Both the position numbers and the translations under genes were made by a program. Shown here piece after piece: positions 1 through 8,338 of a stretch of 20,227 nucleotides of DNA. Under the pieces are notes generated by a model. The model searched no databases and was not told the origin of the DNA. It was given only the letters and a program-made list of their open reading frames with translations. Position 1 is the first letter of the stretch. Each line of letters starts with the position of its first letter. The DNA lies in assembly GCA_015494845.1 (NCBI GenBank), contig WGAL01000105.1, forward strand, positions 1-20,227, in the 5' to 3' direction. Source of the DNA: Melioribacteraceae bacterium. GTDB lineage: Bacteria > Bacteroidota > Ignavibacteria > Ignavibacteriales > Melioribacteraceae.

Positions 1-17
1 ATGTGTATAAGAGACAG
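1..17 (+). other. Residual Nextera (Tn5 mosaic-end) sequencing adapter
   Basis: The first 17 bases, ATGTGTATAAGAGACAG, match exactly the last 17 bases of the 19-base Tn5 mosaic end used in Nextera libraries (AGATGTGTATAAGAGACAG). The orientation is the one expected when a read starts in the adapter and runs into the genomic insert. These bases are therefore not genomic, and native sequence begins at about base 18. This also suggests that base 1 is a true contig end. Confidence 0.95.
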
Positions 18-21
18 TCCT

Positions 22-32
22 AATCATGGTTC
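22..32. repeat. Fragment of dispersed intergenic repeat at contig end
   Basis: AATCATGGTTC here is identical to 8468-8478, the right end of the palindromic repeat between the two operons. It sits just downstream of the uppP stop codon and is cut by the adapter, so only the tip of a possible second copy is visible. Eleven bases is a short match, so the assignment is tentative. Confidence 0.4.
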
Positions 33-45
33 AGAATATTTTCAT

Positions 46-894
46 CTACGCCCCAATCACGCCGGATGTAATTAAGTAAAGAATCAAAATGGCAATTGCA
101 ACGCGGTAACTTACGAATACGCGCGTTGAGTGGTTTTTCAAATATTTGATTAAAAAGTCGATTGCAAAATATCCGCTTATCGCCGAAACCAAAGTTGCAA
201 CCAGTAAATTTACTGCGCTGTCCGCATTCAAATATTCAAGCGATTGGTAAAATTCCAAAAGTCCGCTACCAAGAATTGCCGGAATACCAAGCAGAAAAGA
301 AAATCTCGCAGCGACGTCCCTTTTCAGTCCGCTGAACAGACCGCCGGTAATCGTTGTGCCGGAACGCGATGAACCAGGAATAAGCGCAAAAGTTTGGAAT
401 GTGCCGATTATTAAAGCGTCTATCCAAGTGATGTCTTTCAAATCTTTTTTGAACTTTCCGACCTTTTCCGCGAAAGCAAGCAAAATACCGAACACAATTA
501 AACTAATTGAAATCACATAAAGATTTTTCGTGAATGCGCCTTCGATGTAATCCTTAAATCCCAGTCCGATTATCACAACCGGAATTGAGCCAATAACTAT
601 CAGCCAGCCGAGACGCGAATTTACTGTTTGTTCCGCATACTTTTTTCTTCTGATTAAATTATCGGAAATGAAATCGCGAATTATGTTTATTAAGTCGTTG
701 CGGAAGTAAATCAAAACCGCAAGCAAAGTTCCCAATTGAATAACGGCGATAAATGAAGTCCACCGCTCAGGATGCTCGGCTGAAATCACCCCCATCATTT
801 TTCCCGCAACTGTTAAATGTCCGGTGCTGCTAACCGGCAAAAATTCTGTCAATCCTTGAATAATACCTAAAATTATTGCTTGTAAAACGTTCAC
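46..894 (-). CDS. uppP: Undecaprenyl-diphosphatase UppP (BacA family)
   Basis: This integral membrane phosphatase converts undecaprenyl diphosphate to undecaprenyl phosphate and so recycles the lipid carrier for peptidoglycan and surface polysaccharides; overproduction in other bacteria gives bacitracin resistance. The 282-residue protein has the usual family length and many hydrophobic segments. Both signature regions are present: QGLTEFLPVSSTGHL at residues 13-27, with Glu17 and the Ser/His group, and PGSSRSGTT at 173-181, with Arg177. Translation starts at GTG (892-894), supported by a strong AAGGAGGT site 3-4 bases upstream. It is the last gene of the eight-gene operon, 9 bases after the outer-membrane protein gene. 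The native sequence after its stop is only about 28 bases, so no terminator can be seen. Confidence 0.96.
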   Translation of the reverse strand: MNVLQAIILGIIQGLTEFLPVSSTGHLTVAGKMMGVISAEHPERWTSFIAVIQLGTLLAVLIYFRNDLINIIRDFISDNLIRRKKYAEQTVNSRLGWLIVIGSIPVVIIGLGFKDYIEGAFTKNLYVISISLIVFGILLAFAEKVGKFKKDLKDITWIDALIIGTFQTFALIPGSSRSGTTITGGLFSGLKRDVAARFSFLLGIPAILGSGLLEFYQSLEYLNADSAVNLLVATLVSAISGYFAIDFLIKYLKNHSTRVFVSYRVAIAILILYLITSGVIGA

Positions 895-897
895 TAA

Positions 898-905
898 ACC
901 TCCTT
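898..905 (-). promoter_or_regulatory. Strong Shine-Dalgarno site of uppP
   Basis: Read on the minus strand this is AAGGAGGT, a nearly full anti-SD complement, followed by TTA and the GTG start. It overlaps the stop codon of the preceding gene (904-906), which fits coupled translation and supports the non-ATG start. Confidence 0.8.
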
Positions 906-1554
906 AAAAGAAATAAGAAACGCCGATTCGCACTGTAAATGCTAGACTCGAAAGATTAACTTCCAAGCCGGTTGCGTCGTTAATCAGTTTTTTATTTGCG
1001 TTCGAGGCAACGCCGATTAAATCGTAACGTGCATCCGCGCCGATATTTGCGTAAAAATTCCCGCCCAATGCGGTTAACGCTTGTCCCCTTAACGTAAGTC
1101 CGAAACCGGTTGCGTCGTAATTCTCCGTTTGGTAAATTTTTTCTTTTACGAGCCCGTATCTCGGACCAAGTCCGCCGCCGAGTTTAAATTCGTACCCGCG
1201 CCCGGTTATTACGTAATAAGCCAAAACATTTAGTGCGTGAATAGTTTTGCCAAATTCATAAACAAAACCGATTGTGTTCACGTTGCTGTATGAAAAATAA
1301 TTGTAGTAATATTCAACGCCGAGTTTAACTTTTTCGTTGTATCTGAAATTCCATTCCAACCATCCTTCAATCGAACTATTAAAAGCGGTACTCAACTGAT
1401 TGCTTTGTGCGAAATTGAAATTCAAATAATCCACAACCGCAGGCGTATGCTCAAAAGCGAGCCCCATTCCGCCTGTTAATTCGTACTTCTCCGATTGTTG
1501 CGCAAACAAGGCGGAAGAAAAAAGCATTACAATTAGCAAAATTTTAATTTTCAT
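904..1554 (-). CDS. Predicted outer-membrane beta-barrel protein
   Basis: A 216-residue protein with a clear N-terminal signal peptide (basic MKIK, a hydrophobic core to about residue 17, then Ala-Gln-Gln). The rest alternates polar and hydrophobic or aromatic residues in short strands with Gly- and Asn-rich turns. It ends in Val-Ser-Tyr-Phe-Phe, a terminal-aromatic signal like those read by the BAM machinery. This is the pattern of a small 8-10 strand barrel; I recognise no specific family or catalytic site. The start codon lies inside the last 11 bases of the preceding membrane-protein gene. Its place between lolA and uppP suggests a structural or transport role in the envelope, but that is inferred from context only. 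Confidence 0.8.
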   Translation of the reverse strand: MKIKILLIVMLFSSALFAQQSEKYELTGGMGLAFEHTPAVVDYLNFNFAQSNQLSTAFNSSIEGWLEWNFRYNEKVKLGVEYYYNYFSYSNVNTIGFVYEFGKTIHALNVLAYYVITGRGYEFKLGGGLGPRYGLVKEKIYQTENYDATGFGLTLRGQALTALGGNFYANIGADARYDLIGVASNANKKLINDATGLEVNLSSLAFTVRIGVSYFF

Positions 1555-2605
1555 TTTTTAACACGCTCCAAAAATTGTGAGTTGGCAAACCGAGTTTCGC
1601 TTGTCTTTTATTTGCAATAAAAAGAAAAATCACGGCAAGTAAAATAAATCCGACGTAAGAAATAAGATGCGTTAAAATTGCGTAAGCGGCGCTAACGTTA
1701 TTCGAAAAACCGAATAAAGTAGTAAGCACAAAAATTACGATTGCGTGGTAAGAACCGATTCCGCCCGGCGTTGGAATTACAATTCCGAACGCGCTGATTG
1801 TCATAATTATCCAAGCGGTTGAATAATTTACCGACGGCAAATCTTGCAAACCCAACATATAAAAGGCGATTAGGGAATTCAGTCCGTAAAGTAGCATAAT
1901 TACAACGGTTAAGAAAATTACGCCGATAATGTTTTTGCTTCCTTTAACGCTTGCAAATCCTTCGATTAACGAAACGAAAAACTCTTTTAATTTCTCGGCA
2001 AATCTGTGCGAAAATTTATCGGTAAGCCTAATTAAAAAATCTTTTGTTTTTTTTTCTTTCAGAACCAAAAAAATTATTCCGAACAGAAAAACGCCGCTTA
2101 TTATTCCGCCGGTAACCAACGTCGTTTCGAGCCAAGGCACTTGAACGTAAATATCGCCTTCGTAAATAATTACGCTTATCAGAACCGAAAGAAAAAGCGC
2201 GATGATGTCGATTAACCTTTCCATTATTACCGTTCCGAACATAGACGTGCGCGAAAGCCCTTCCCACTTGCCGAGGAAAAACGCGCGGTAAATTTCGCCG
2301 AGACGCGGAATTAAAGAATTTACGCCGTAGCCAATCATAGACGCGGCAAAAAGGTTTGTAAGCGAAACGTCTTTTTTTACGTTAGTTAATATTAACTTCC
2401 AACGCAGAACGCGGACATAATTTGTAAGCAAAAAAACAATTACAAAAACAGCAAGCCAAAAGAAAGAAACGTTTCGCATAAGCGCGAACGCTTCGGCGAG
2501 ATTTACGTTACGGAAAGCGAGCGCCAAAAATACAGCGGCAATTGCCAAAGAAATAATCGCGCCTTTTAATTTCCCGCCGTCGCTATTTTTATTAACGGAA
2601 GTCAA
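1544..2605 (-). CDS. YbhN/LPG-synthase-TM family membrane protein
   Basis: A 353-residue polytopic membrane protein with about eight hydrophobic segments, for example around residues 16-32, 47-63, 133-148, 160-183, 225-250 and 310-332. It carries motifs of the flippase-like membrane domain shared with lysyl-phosphatidylglycerol synthases and YbhN/AglD proteins. These are an Arg-rich stretch around 100-132 (RLGEIYRAFF, then MERLID) and IPTPGGIGSYHA at 277-288. The soluble C-terminal aminoacyl-transferase domain of full MprF is missing, so it is probably not a complete LPG synthase. Relatives are implicated in lipid or lipid-linked sugar transport. It overlaps lolA by 14 bases and the next gene by 11, so the three are likely co-translated. 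The substrate is unknown. Confidence 0.85.
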   Translation of the reverse strand: MTSVNKNSDGGKLKGAIISLAIAAVFLALAFRNVNLAEAFALMRNVSFFWLAVFVIVFLLTNYVRVLRWKLILTNVKKDVSLTNLFAASMIGYGVNSLIPRLGEIYRAFFLGKWEGLSRTSMFGTVIMERLIDIIALFLSVLISVIIYEGDIYVQVPWLETTLVTGGIISGVFLFGIIFLVLKEKKTKDFLIRLTDKFSHRFAEKLKEFFVSLIEGFASVKGSKNIIGVIFLTVVIMLLYGLNSLIAFYMLGLQDLPSVNYSTAWIIMTISAFGIVIPTPGGIGSYHAIVIFVLTTLFGFSNNVSAAYAILTHLISYVGFILLAVIFLFIANKRQAKLGLPTHNFWSVLKNEN

Positions 2606-3209
2606 TAATCTTCGTTGTTTTTTTCTTGTGGATTACAAAATCTTTTTCGCTTAACCCGGAATTAAATTTGAACTTCCCTAATTTTACAAGCGTTTCATTT
2701 CCGTTTAAATCGAAAATCTTTATTTCGTCGGGCAAATTATTTTCATTTAAAAAAATTTCAATTCGCTTAAAATTTTTCTCGTCGGGATTGTTAGGAATTA
2801 TCGTAATTGCGCTATCGGTATTTACGATTTTGCAACTTTCAGGCAAGTCGAACAAAATCGCTTTCAGCGAAAAATTTTCATACTCGTTATCTCGCGGCGA
2901 AATTACGAGGCGGTCAGCTTTTTTATTGTAATTAAAAACGGCGTCGGCTTTTACCAAAATCTCGTAAGAACCGAAAATTATCTTCTCGCCGAATTTCTTT
3001 GAGTAAAGCGCTTTCCCGCGAATGTTCCTTCCGACAAAAATAAAATCAACGGAAAAATTTTCCGCTTCCGAAAAACGCTTCCGCAATTTTGAAAACGCGT
3101 TCGCTTCTTGCGAAAACGAAAGAGAAGAAAATAACAAAACGAGAAGAAGGACAATTCCCTTTTTCATTTGCAAAAACCTTGCGCTATTCCGGTTCTTAAA
3201 AAAACTCAT
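2592..3209 (-). CDS. lolA: LolA-like outer-membrane lipoprotein carrier
   Basis: LolA is a periplasmic chaperone that takes lipoproteins from the LolCDE ABC transporter and carries them to the outer membrane. This protein has a signal peptide whose hydrophobic core is GIVLLLVLLFSSLSF. It is followed by the LolA pattern of antiparallel strands: GKALYSKKFGEKIIF, then VFNYNKKADRLVI, and a late strand region with LNENNLPDEIKIFD. No LolB is visible, as is common outside gamma- and betaproteobacteria. The start given overlaps the ftsK stop as ATGA, typical of coupling. Met15 (base 3167) would give a textbook signal peptide (MKKGIV...) and has AAGG about 9 bases upstream, so it is a serious alternative. 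Sequence similarity within the family is low, which limits certainty. Confidence 0.82.
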   Translation of the reverse strand: MSFFKNRNSARFLQMKKGIVLLLVLLFSSLSFSQEANAFSKLRKRFSEAENFSVDFIFVGRNIRGKALYSKKFGEKIIFGSYEILVKADAVFNYNKKADRLVISPRDNEYENFSLKAILFDLPESCKIVNTDSAITIIPNNPDEKNFKRIEIFLNENNLPDEIKIFDLNGNETLVKLGKFKFNSGLSEKDFVIHKKKTTKIIDFR

Positions 3210-5701
3210 AACGTTCTCAGAAGCGTTTCCAATTCTTCCATTGTTTCTACCAAAACTTCGCGCGCTTTGCTTCCTTTCGGCGGACCGACAACGCCGAGTT
3301 CTTCCAATTGGTCAACTATTCGCGCGGCGCGTCCGTAGCCCAATTTTAATTTTCTTTGAATTAACGAAACCGAACCTTGTTGATGTTGAACGATAACGCG
3401 CGCGGCGTCTTCCAGCATCGGGTCGGCGTCAGTTAGCAAATTGCCGTCGCGTCCGGTTTTCTTTTCGTAAATCGACGGCAAAAGGTAACGGCGCGAGTAA
3501 CCTTGCTGAACATAAATGTAGTCGGTGATTTTTTCGACTTCCTCAGTGGAAATAAATGCGTTTTGAATGCGCACTGGCTTCGGCAAACCGCCAGGCAAAA
3601 AGAGCATATCGCCGCGTCCCAAAAGTTGGTCGGCGCCTTTTGCGTCAAGGATTGTCCGCGAATCTATTTTTGAAAAAGTCTTGTAAGCGATGCGCGCCGG
3701 AAAATTCGCTTTTATAGTTCCGGTAATCACGTTTACGGACGGGCGTTGCGTCGCTACTATTAAATGAATTCCAACGGCGCGGGCAAGTTGCGCAAGTCGC
3801 GCAATCGGTTCTTCAACTTCTTTGCCGGAAGTCATCATCAAGTCCGCCAACTCGTCGATAATCACGACAATGTAAGGCAATTTATAATGCTTCATCGAGT
3901 CGGTGTTTTTCGGCGCGCGTTTAGGGTCTTCTATTTTTTTATTGTAATCGACAATGCTTCTTACGCCGACTTTCGCGAGTTTGTCGTAACGTTTTTCCAT
4001 TTCAATTTCAACCGACTTCAAAACAAGCAACGCGTTTTGCGGCGTCGTAATAATCTCCTCGTCGATATCCGGCGAAACGGCGAGAAAATGTTTTGTCAAT
4101 TTTCTGTAAAACGAAAGTTCAATTTTCTTCGGGTCAACAATTACAAATTTTACTTCCGACGGATGTTTGGAATAAAGCAAACTTGCAATCATCATATTTA
4201 TTCCGACGCTCTTCCCTGCTCCGGTTGCGCCGGCAATGAGCAAGTGCGGCATCTTTGTTAAGTCGGCAATGTAAGTCTCGCCTGAAATAGTTTTCCCCAA
4301 CGCAAGAGGCAGTTCGTATTTGTTTTTCTTGCGAAGCAATTCCGCAATTACGGTTTTTGCGCTAACTGTAATCGTTTCTCTGTTCGGGATTTCCACGCCG
4401 ATTGCGCTTCGTCCAGGAATCGGCGCGATTATTCTAATTCCACGCGCGGCAAGCGCAAGCGCGATGTCGTTTTCAAGACTTACAATTCTGCTGATTTTCA
4501 CGCCTGGCGCAGGAACGATTTCGTAAAGCGTTACAACAGGGCCAGGCGTTACGGAAATATCTTTTATTTCAATATCGAAAAGCGCAAGTTTGTCTTTTAA
4601 CAATTCCGCGTTCTGTTTAAGTTCTTCTTCGGGAACTTCAATCTCCTCTTTCGAAGGTTCGGCAAGCAAATCCAATTTGGGCGGAACGTATTTTATTTTT
4701 TCTTCCCATTGCTCCGGCAAATCTTTATCCAGGTCGTCTTGCAATTGCGGAAGTTCCGGATTAATTTCGCCCGAGTTCTCCAAATCTTCATTTTCGTGAA
4801 TAAGTTCTGGCGGCTCGGTTAAAACGGAATTCGTTTTCTTAATTCTGATTGTCGTTCCGTTTTCTTCGCCTTCACCGTTTTCATTATCTTCTTCGGGAAG
4901 CGCATCTTGCACTTCTTCGTCTTCAATCACGGTTTGTAAAAATTTCCCCGCCGGTTTCGTTTTTTTGACTTTCCGTTCGTGAATGTTTTCTTTCTTAACG
5001 ACAATTTTCGTTTCGCTTGTTTTCTCCCTGCTCGCGCTTTCCCCTTTTCCAAAAAGGGATTTCAGTTTCGAGAAAATTCCGCCGAAATCAATATCGAAAT
5101 AAAGTATCAAGGAAATTAGAAAAGCGGTAATCAAAATAATTATCGAACCGAGAGAACCAAACAAGCGCGTTAAACCGGCTCCCAAAAACAAACCGACTTT
5201 ACCGGAAAGTTCGTTTGTGTCGGGGAAAATTTTCAAACCGAAACGCAAAACGCCGAAAAACGTAGAGCCGATTAATCCGCCGAACGCGAGAAAATTGGAA
5301 AGCCGAACCGCGGCTGAAAGATATTTTTTATTCAGAATTACGACGCCCCAAATAAAAATCAGAATAGGAATGATTAACGAAAACCAACCGATTGTTGCGT
5401 TAATCAGAAAATCGGAAATGTACACGCCGAAAATTCCGAGCAAATTATCCGCCGTTCCGGGTTGAGTTGCGATGTCGGGATTTTGCGAAAATACCTTAAA
5501 AAAATCGGTAAAGCGATACTGCAACGCCGCCTTGTCGTAACGAGAATAAGAAACCACGGCGAGAAAAATCAACAGCGCAAAAATCATCAGCAAAACACCG
5601 ATAATTTTTTTCTTCTTTTCAGGCGGAACAAAATACGGAGAACTTTCCTCGCGCAGAGAATTATTCTTTTTCGCGTTCCGTATTTTTTTCTTTACCGCCA
5701 T
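3206..5701 (-). CDS. ftsK: DNA translocase FtsK/SpoIIIE family
   Basis: FtsK pumps the chromosome terminus through the division septum and couples segregation to cytokinesis. The 831-residue protein has an N-terminal membrane domain with four or five hydrophobic segments (about 33-52, 86-123, 134-152 and 170-202). A charged, Glu/Lys-rich linker of modest length follows (about 210-350). The alpha/beta motor holds the Walker A sequence GATGAGKSV at 491-499, Walker B IVVIIDELAD at 611-620, and ATQRPS at 650-655. The C-terminal winged-helix gamma domain (about 760-820, with GYGRAARIVDQLEELG) reads orienting DNA sequences. All parts are intact. It begins one base inside the comB stop (TAATG) and overlaps lolA by four bases. 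Confidence 0.97.
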   Translation of the reverse strand: MAVKKKIRNAKKNNSLREESSPYFVPPEKKKKIIGVLLMIFALLIFLAVVSYSRYDKAALQYRFTDFFKVFSQNPDIATQPGTADNLLGIFGVYISDFLINATIGWFSLIIPILIFIWGVVILNKKYLSAAVRLSNFLAFGGLIGSTFFGVLRFGLKIFPDTNELSGKVGLFLGAGLTRLFGSLGSIIILITAFLISLILYFDIDFGGIFSKLKSLFGKGESASREKTSETKIVVKKENIHERKVKKTKPAGKFLQTVIEDEEVQDALPEEDNENGEGEENGTTIRIKKTNSVLTEPPELIHENEDLENSGEINPELPQLQDDLDKDLPEQWEEKIKYVPPKLDLLAEPSKEEIEVPEEELKQNAELLKDKLALFDIEIKDISVTPGPVVTLYEIVPAPGVKISRIVSLENDIALALAARGIRIIAPIPGRSAIGVEIPNRETITVSAKTVIAELLRKKNKYELPLALGKTISGETYIADLTKMPHLLIAGATGAGKSVGINMMIASLLYSKHPSEVKFVIVDPKKIELSFYRKLTKHFLAVSPDIDEEIITTPQNALLVLKSVEIEMEKRYDKLAKVGVRSIVDYNKKIEDPKRAPKNTDSMKHYKLPYIVVIIDELADLMMTSGKEVEEPIARLAQLARAVGIHLIVATQRPSVNVITGTIKANFPARIAYKTFSKIDSRTILDAKGADQLLGRGDMLFLPGGLPKPVRIQNAFISTEEVEKITDYIYVQQGYSRRYLLPSIYEKKTGRDGNLLTDADPMLEDAARVIVQHQQGSVSLIQRKLKLGYGRAARIVDQLEELGVVGPPKGSKAREVLVETMEELETLLRTL

Positions 5702-6438
5702 TATTTCTCTTCGCCGCTTCCTTTTTCTTCGGTTTCAAGTTTCAGAGAGTCCGAATCGAAATACGGCACAACCGGCACGGAATCGATTTCGGAAATTAGT
5801 TTCAAATCTTCTTCAAATCCGGCTTCGATTAATTCTTTTCCGTGTTCCGATTCGCGCAACATTTTCAAGATATCCGCCGCGAACGAATCGGCAAGAATTA
5901 CGGACGCTTGCGAGGAATCGCTCAATTGAATCTCCGGGTTTTTTTCGGAAAGTTTTTTAATCAACATTCCTGCGCAAACGGTATCTTCCAGACTAAACAT
6001 TCCGTTTGAACCGGCGCAAAGAATTTGAACGTCTTCGCCGAGTTCGGTTAGTTTTTCGGCAATCGCGCTCAAATTCAAAAACGACGCGATAAAAAGATTT
6101 TTCGAGAACTTGGCGCGCACAACCGCTTTTGAGCCGTTTGTAGTAAATTGAATTATAGACTTTCCTCTAACGACTTCTTCGGTATATTCAAACGGCGAAT
6201 TGCCTAAGTCAAATCCTTCGATTTTTTTCAAATTTCTTTCGCCTCCGAGCAGATTTTGTCCGCCGGAAATTCTCATCGCGAATTCCATTTTCTCAACCGG
6301 AATTACTTCGCGCGCGCCGTTGTTGAGCGCGACGATCGCCGTGGAAGTCGCGCGAAGCACGTCGATAACGACCGTCGTTTTTTCCGAAAAATACAATTCG
6401 TCCGCGTTAAGAGGCGAAAGTAAAACGTGAACTTTCAT
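5701..6438 (-). CDS. comB: 2-phosphosulfolactate phosphatase family protein (ComB)
   Basis: ComB enzymes are Mg-dependent phosphatases that turn 2-phospho-3-sulfolactate into sulfolactate, a step of coenzyme M synthesis in methanogens. Bacterial homologues are widespread and their role is less certain. The 245-residue protein shows the family motifs in order: VIDVLRATST (24-33), LLGGERN...IEGFDLGNSP (63-82), FTTNGSKA (98-105) and CAGSNGMFSLEDTVCAG (141-157). The start has GGAG about eight bases upstream. It is 2 bases after gcvT and overlaps ftsK by one base. No other sulfolactate or coenzyme M gene is present here, so a role in that pathway is not supported by context; sulfolactate production or another phosphatase activity remains possible. 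Confidence 0.88.
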   Translation of the reverse strand: MKVHVLLSPLNADELYFSEKTTVVIDVLRATSTAIVALNNGAREVIPVEKMEFAMRISGGQNLLGGERNLKKIEGFDLGNSPFEYTEEVVRGKSIIQFTTNGSKAVVRAKFSKNLFIASFLNLSAIAEKLTELGEDVQILCAGSNGMFSLEDTVCAGMLIKKLSEKNPEIQLSDSSQASVILADSFAADILKMLRESEHGKELIEAGFEEDLKLISEIDSVPVVPYFDSDSLKLETEEKGSGEEK

Positions 6439-6440
6439 TT

Positions 6441-7523
6441 TTATTTCTCCACAAAAGGCAATTTTGTAATTTTAGCGGGAACTTCCTTGTTTCTGATTTT
6501 TGCAAGTACTTCCTCGCCTTCTTTCGCAAACTCAATTGCGACGTAACCGAGCGCAATCGGTTTATTCAAAACCGGACTAACGGTTCCGCTTGTGATGTGT
6601 CCGACTTTTTCGCCGTTTTTCAGAAGTTCGTAACCGTGGCGCGGAAAAGCGCGTTCGTCAAAAATCATCGGAACGAGTTTTCTTTTCAATCCCTCTTCTT
6701 TTACTTTCAAGAGCGCGTCACGTCCGATGAAATCGCCTTTCTTGAATTTCGTTACCCAACCAAGTCCGGCTTCAAGCGGATTAGTGGTTTCGTCGATGTC
6801 GTTTCCGTAAAGGCAGTAGCCCATTTCGAGCCGCAAAGTATCGCGCGCTCCCAAGCCTGCCGGCTTAATGTCGAATTCTCTTCCTGCTTCGAAAATCGCG
6901 TCCCAAATTCTTTTCGCGTCCGCTTCGTCGCCTTTGAAGTAAAGCTCGTAGCCGAGTTCGCCGGTGTAGCCGGTTCTTGAAATTAACATATCTTTCCCGG
7001 CAATATTTCCGTAAGTGAAATGGTAATATTCAATATCGAGCGGCTTGTCCAAAAGTTTTTCAAGCGTCTTTCGCGAGTTCGGACCTTGCACGGCGAGCAA
7101 AGAATATTCGTCGCTTTCGTTCGTTAGTTCCGCGCCGTCGATTTTGTTTTCAAGCATCCAATTAAAATCTTTTTCAATGTTCGAAGCGTTAATTACAAGC
7201 ATAAATTCGTCTTCGGCTATTCTGTAAACGAGCAAATCGTCAACAATGCCGCCGTGTTCGTAGCACATCGTGGAATACTGAACTCTGCCAGGCGTGAGTT
7301 TCGCGGCGTTGTTCGTCGTAATTTTTTGAACGAAATCCAGCGCGTTTTCGCCTTTTACTTTTACCTCGCCCATATGCGAAACGTCGAAAACGCCTACCGA
7401 ATTTCTTACCACCAAATGTTCTTCGATTATCGAGTGGTATTGAATCGGCATTTCGAAACCGGCAAATTCAACCATTTTCGCGCCGAGTTCTTTATGAACC
7501 GAATTAAATTTTGTCTTTTTCAT
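6441..7523 (-). CDS. gcvT: Aminomethyltransferase, glycine cleavage T protein
   Basis: The T protein of the glycine cleavage system transfers the aminomethyl carbon from the lipoyl arm of H protein to tetrahydrofolate, giving methylene-THF and ammonia in the cytoplasm. The 360-residue length is normal. Motifs are intact: AGFEMPIQYHS near the N-terminus (21-31), VFDVSHMGEV (45-54), GGIVDDLLVYR (91-101, with the catalytic Asp96), RTGYTGELGYELY (183-195) and AGLGARDTLRLEMGYCLYG (222-240). GcvP and GcvH are not in the window, so in this genome gcvT is separated from them or the contig ends hide them. It lies one base after the transaldolase gene and is clearly in the same transcript. Confidence 0.97.
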   Translation of the reverse strand: MKKTKFNSVHKELGAKMVEFAGFEMPIQYHSIIEEHLVVRNSVGVFDVSHMGEVKVKGENALDFVQKITTNNAAKLTPGRVQYSTMCYEHGGIVDDLLVYRIAEDEFMLVINASNIEKDFNWMLENKIDGAELTNESDEYSLLAVQGPNSRKTLEKLLDKPLDIEYYHFTYGNIAGKDMLISRTGYTGELGYELYFKGDEADAKRIWDAIFEAGREFDIKPAGLGARDTLRLEMGYCLYGNDIDETTNPLEAGLGWVTKFKKGDFIGRDALLKVKEEGLKRKLVPMIFDERAFPRHGYELLKNGEKVGHITSGTVSPVLNKPIALGYVAIEFAKEGEEVLAKIRNKEVPAKITKLPFVEK

Positions 7524-7524
7524 T

Positions 7525-8175
7525 TTATTTTGCCTCGTTCAATTTTTTCCAGTCGCTTAAAAATTTCTCCAAGCCGACGTCGGTCAGCGGATGTTTGAAC
7601 AATTTGTCGATTACGTTAAACGGCATCGTCGCAACGTCCGCGCCCATTAACGCGGCTTCAACCAAATGCATCGGGTGACGAATGCTTGCTACGAGCACTT
7701 GCGTGTCAAATCCGTAATTGTCGTAAATCTGAACAATTTGCGAAACGATTTCCATTCCGTCGTTGCTTACGTCGTCGAGTCTGCCGACAAACGGACTGAT
7801 GTAAGTCGCGCCGGCTTTCGCGGCAAGCAACGCTTGCGAAGGCGAAAAACAAAGCGTAACATTCGTTTTAATCCCTTCTTCGGAAAGCGTTTTAACCGCC
7901 TTTAAACCTTCCTTAATTAACGGAACTTTAATTACGATGTTTTCATGGATTTTCGCCAAATCGCGCGCTTCGCGTAAAATTCCGTCGTAATCGGTGGAAA
8001 CAACTTCGGCACTAATAGGGCCGTCAACGATTTGCGTAATTTCTTTCAACAATTCGATAAAATCGCGTCCTTCTTTCGCAACAAGCGAAGGATTCGTGGT
8101 AACGCCGTCTAAAATTCCGAGACTTTCCGCTTCTCTGATTTCGTCAATATTTGCGGTATCGATGAAAAATTTCAT
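7525..8175 (-). CDS. tal: Transaldolase, small FSA/TalC-like type
   Basis: A 216-residue single-domain TIM-barrel aldolase of the transaldolase/fructose-6-phosphate aldolase family. It moves dihydroxyacetone units between sugar phosphates in the non-oxidative pentose phosphate pathway. Lys83 in IVIKVPL is the expected Schiff-base lysine. Glu57 in SAEV and the Phe in ISPFVGR are the residues found in transaldolases, where E. coli fructose-6-phosphate aldolase has Gln and Tyr, so I call transaldolase rather than FSA. Translation could begin 5 codons upstream at 8190, but family members start [13 protein letters not shown], and AGGAGG lies just before that ATG, so the inner start is used. It is the first gene of the eight-gene operon. 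Confidence 0.95.
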   Translation of the reverse strand: MKFFIDTANIDEIREAESLGILDGVTTNPSLVAKEGRDFIELLKEITQIVDGPISAEVVSTDYDGILREARDLAKIHENIVIKVPLIKEGLKAVKTLSEEGIKTNVTLCFSPSQALLAAKAGATYISPFVGRLDDVSNDGMEIVSQIVQIYDNYGFDTQVLVASIRHPMHLVEAALMGADVATMPFNVIDKLFKHPLTDVGLEKFLSDWKKLNEAK

Positions 8176-8177
8176 AA

Positions 8178-8183
8178 CCTCCT
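8178..8183 (-). promoter_or_regulatory. Shine-Dalgarno site deciding the tal start
   Basis: Minus-strand AGGAGG, two bases before the ATG at 8175. The spacing is short, but the site lies inside the coding region implied by the upstream ATG at 8190, and homology supports the inner start. The 150 bases upstream are AT-rich, with possible TTGAAA and TATATT boxes at poor spacing, so I do not place a promoter. Confidence 0.6.
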
Positions 8184-8338
8184 CTCGCATTCTTTTTGAA
8201 AATATTTAGTTTGTAAATTTAAGAATAATATAAAACTTGCACTCACTTGATTTTTTCAAAAACATTTTACGAAAATCAAACAGAATTAAGGTTTAAGTTA
8301 TTAAAATCCACGCGGTTATTCAATTTAAAGATAAGGTA

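Noticed and set aside
1544..2605. Full lysyl-phosphatidylglycerol synthase (MprF)
   Set aside because: Only the membrane domain is present; the soluble aminoacyl-transferase domain is missing.
3764..4261. Open reading frame of 165 codons on the plus strand inside ftsK
   Set aside because: It lies opposite the conserved motor domain of FtsK, has no ribosome-binding site and reads as an Arg/Phe/Asn-rich antisense shadow. The same applies to the other plus-strand frames, including 5462-5929, 9334-9750 and 13572-14045.
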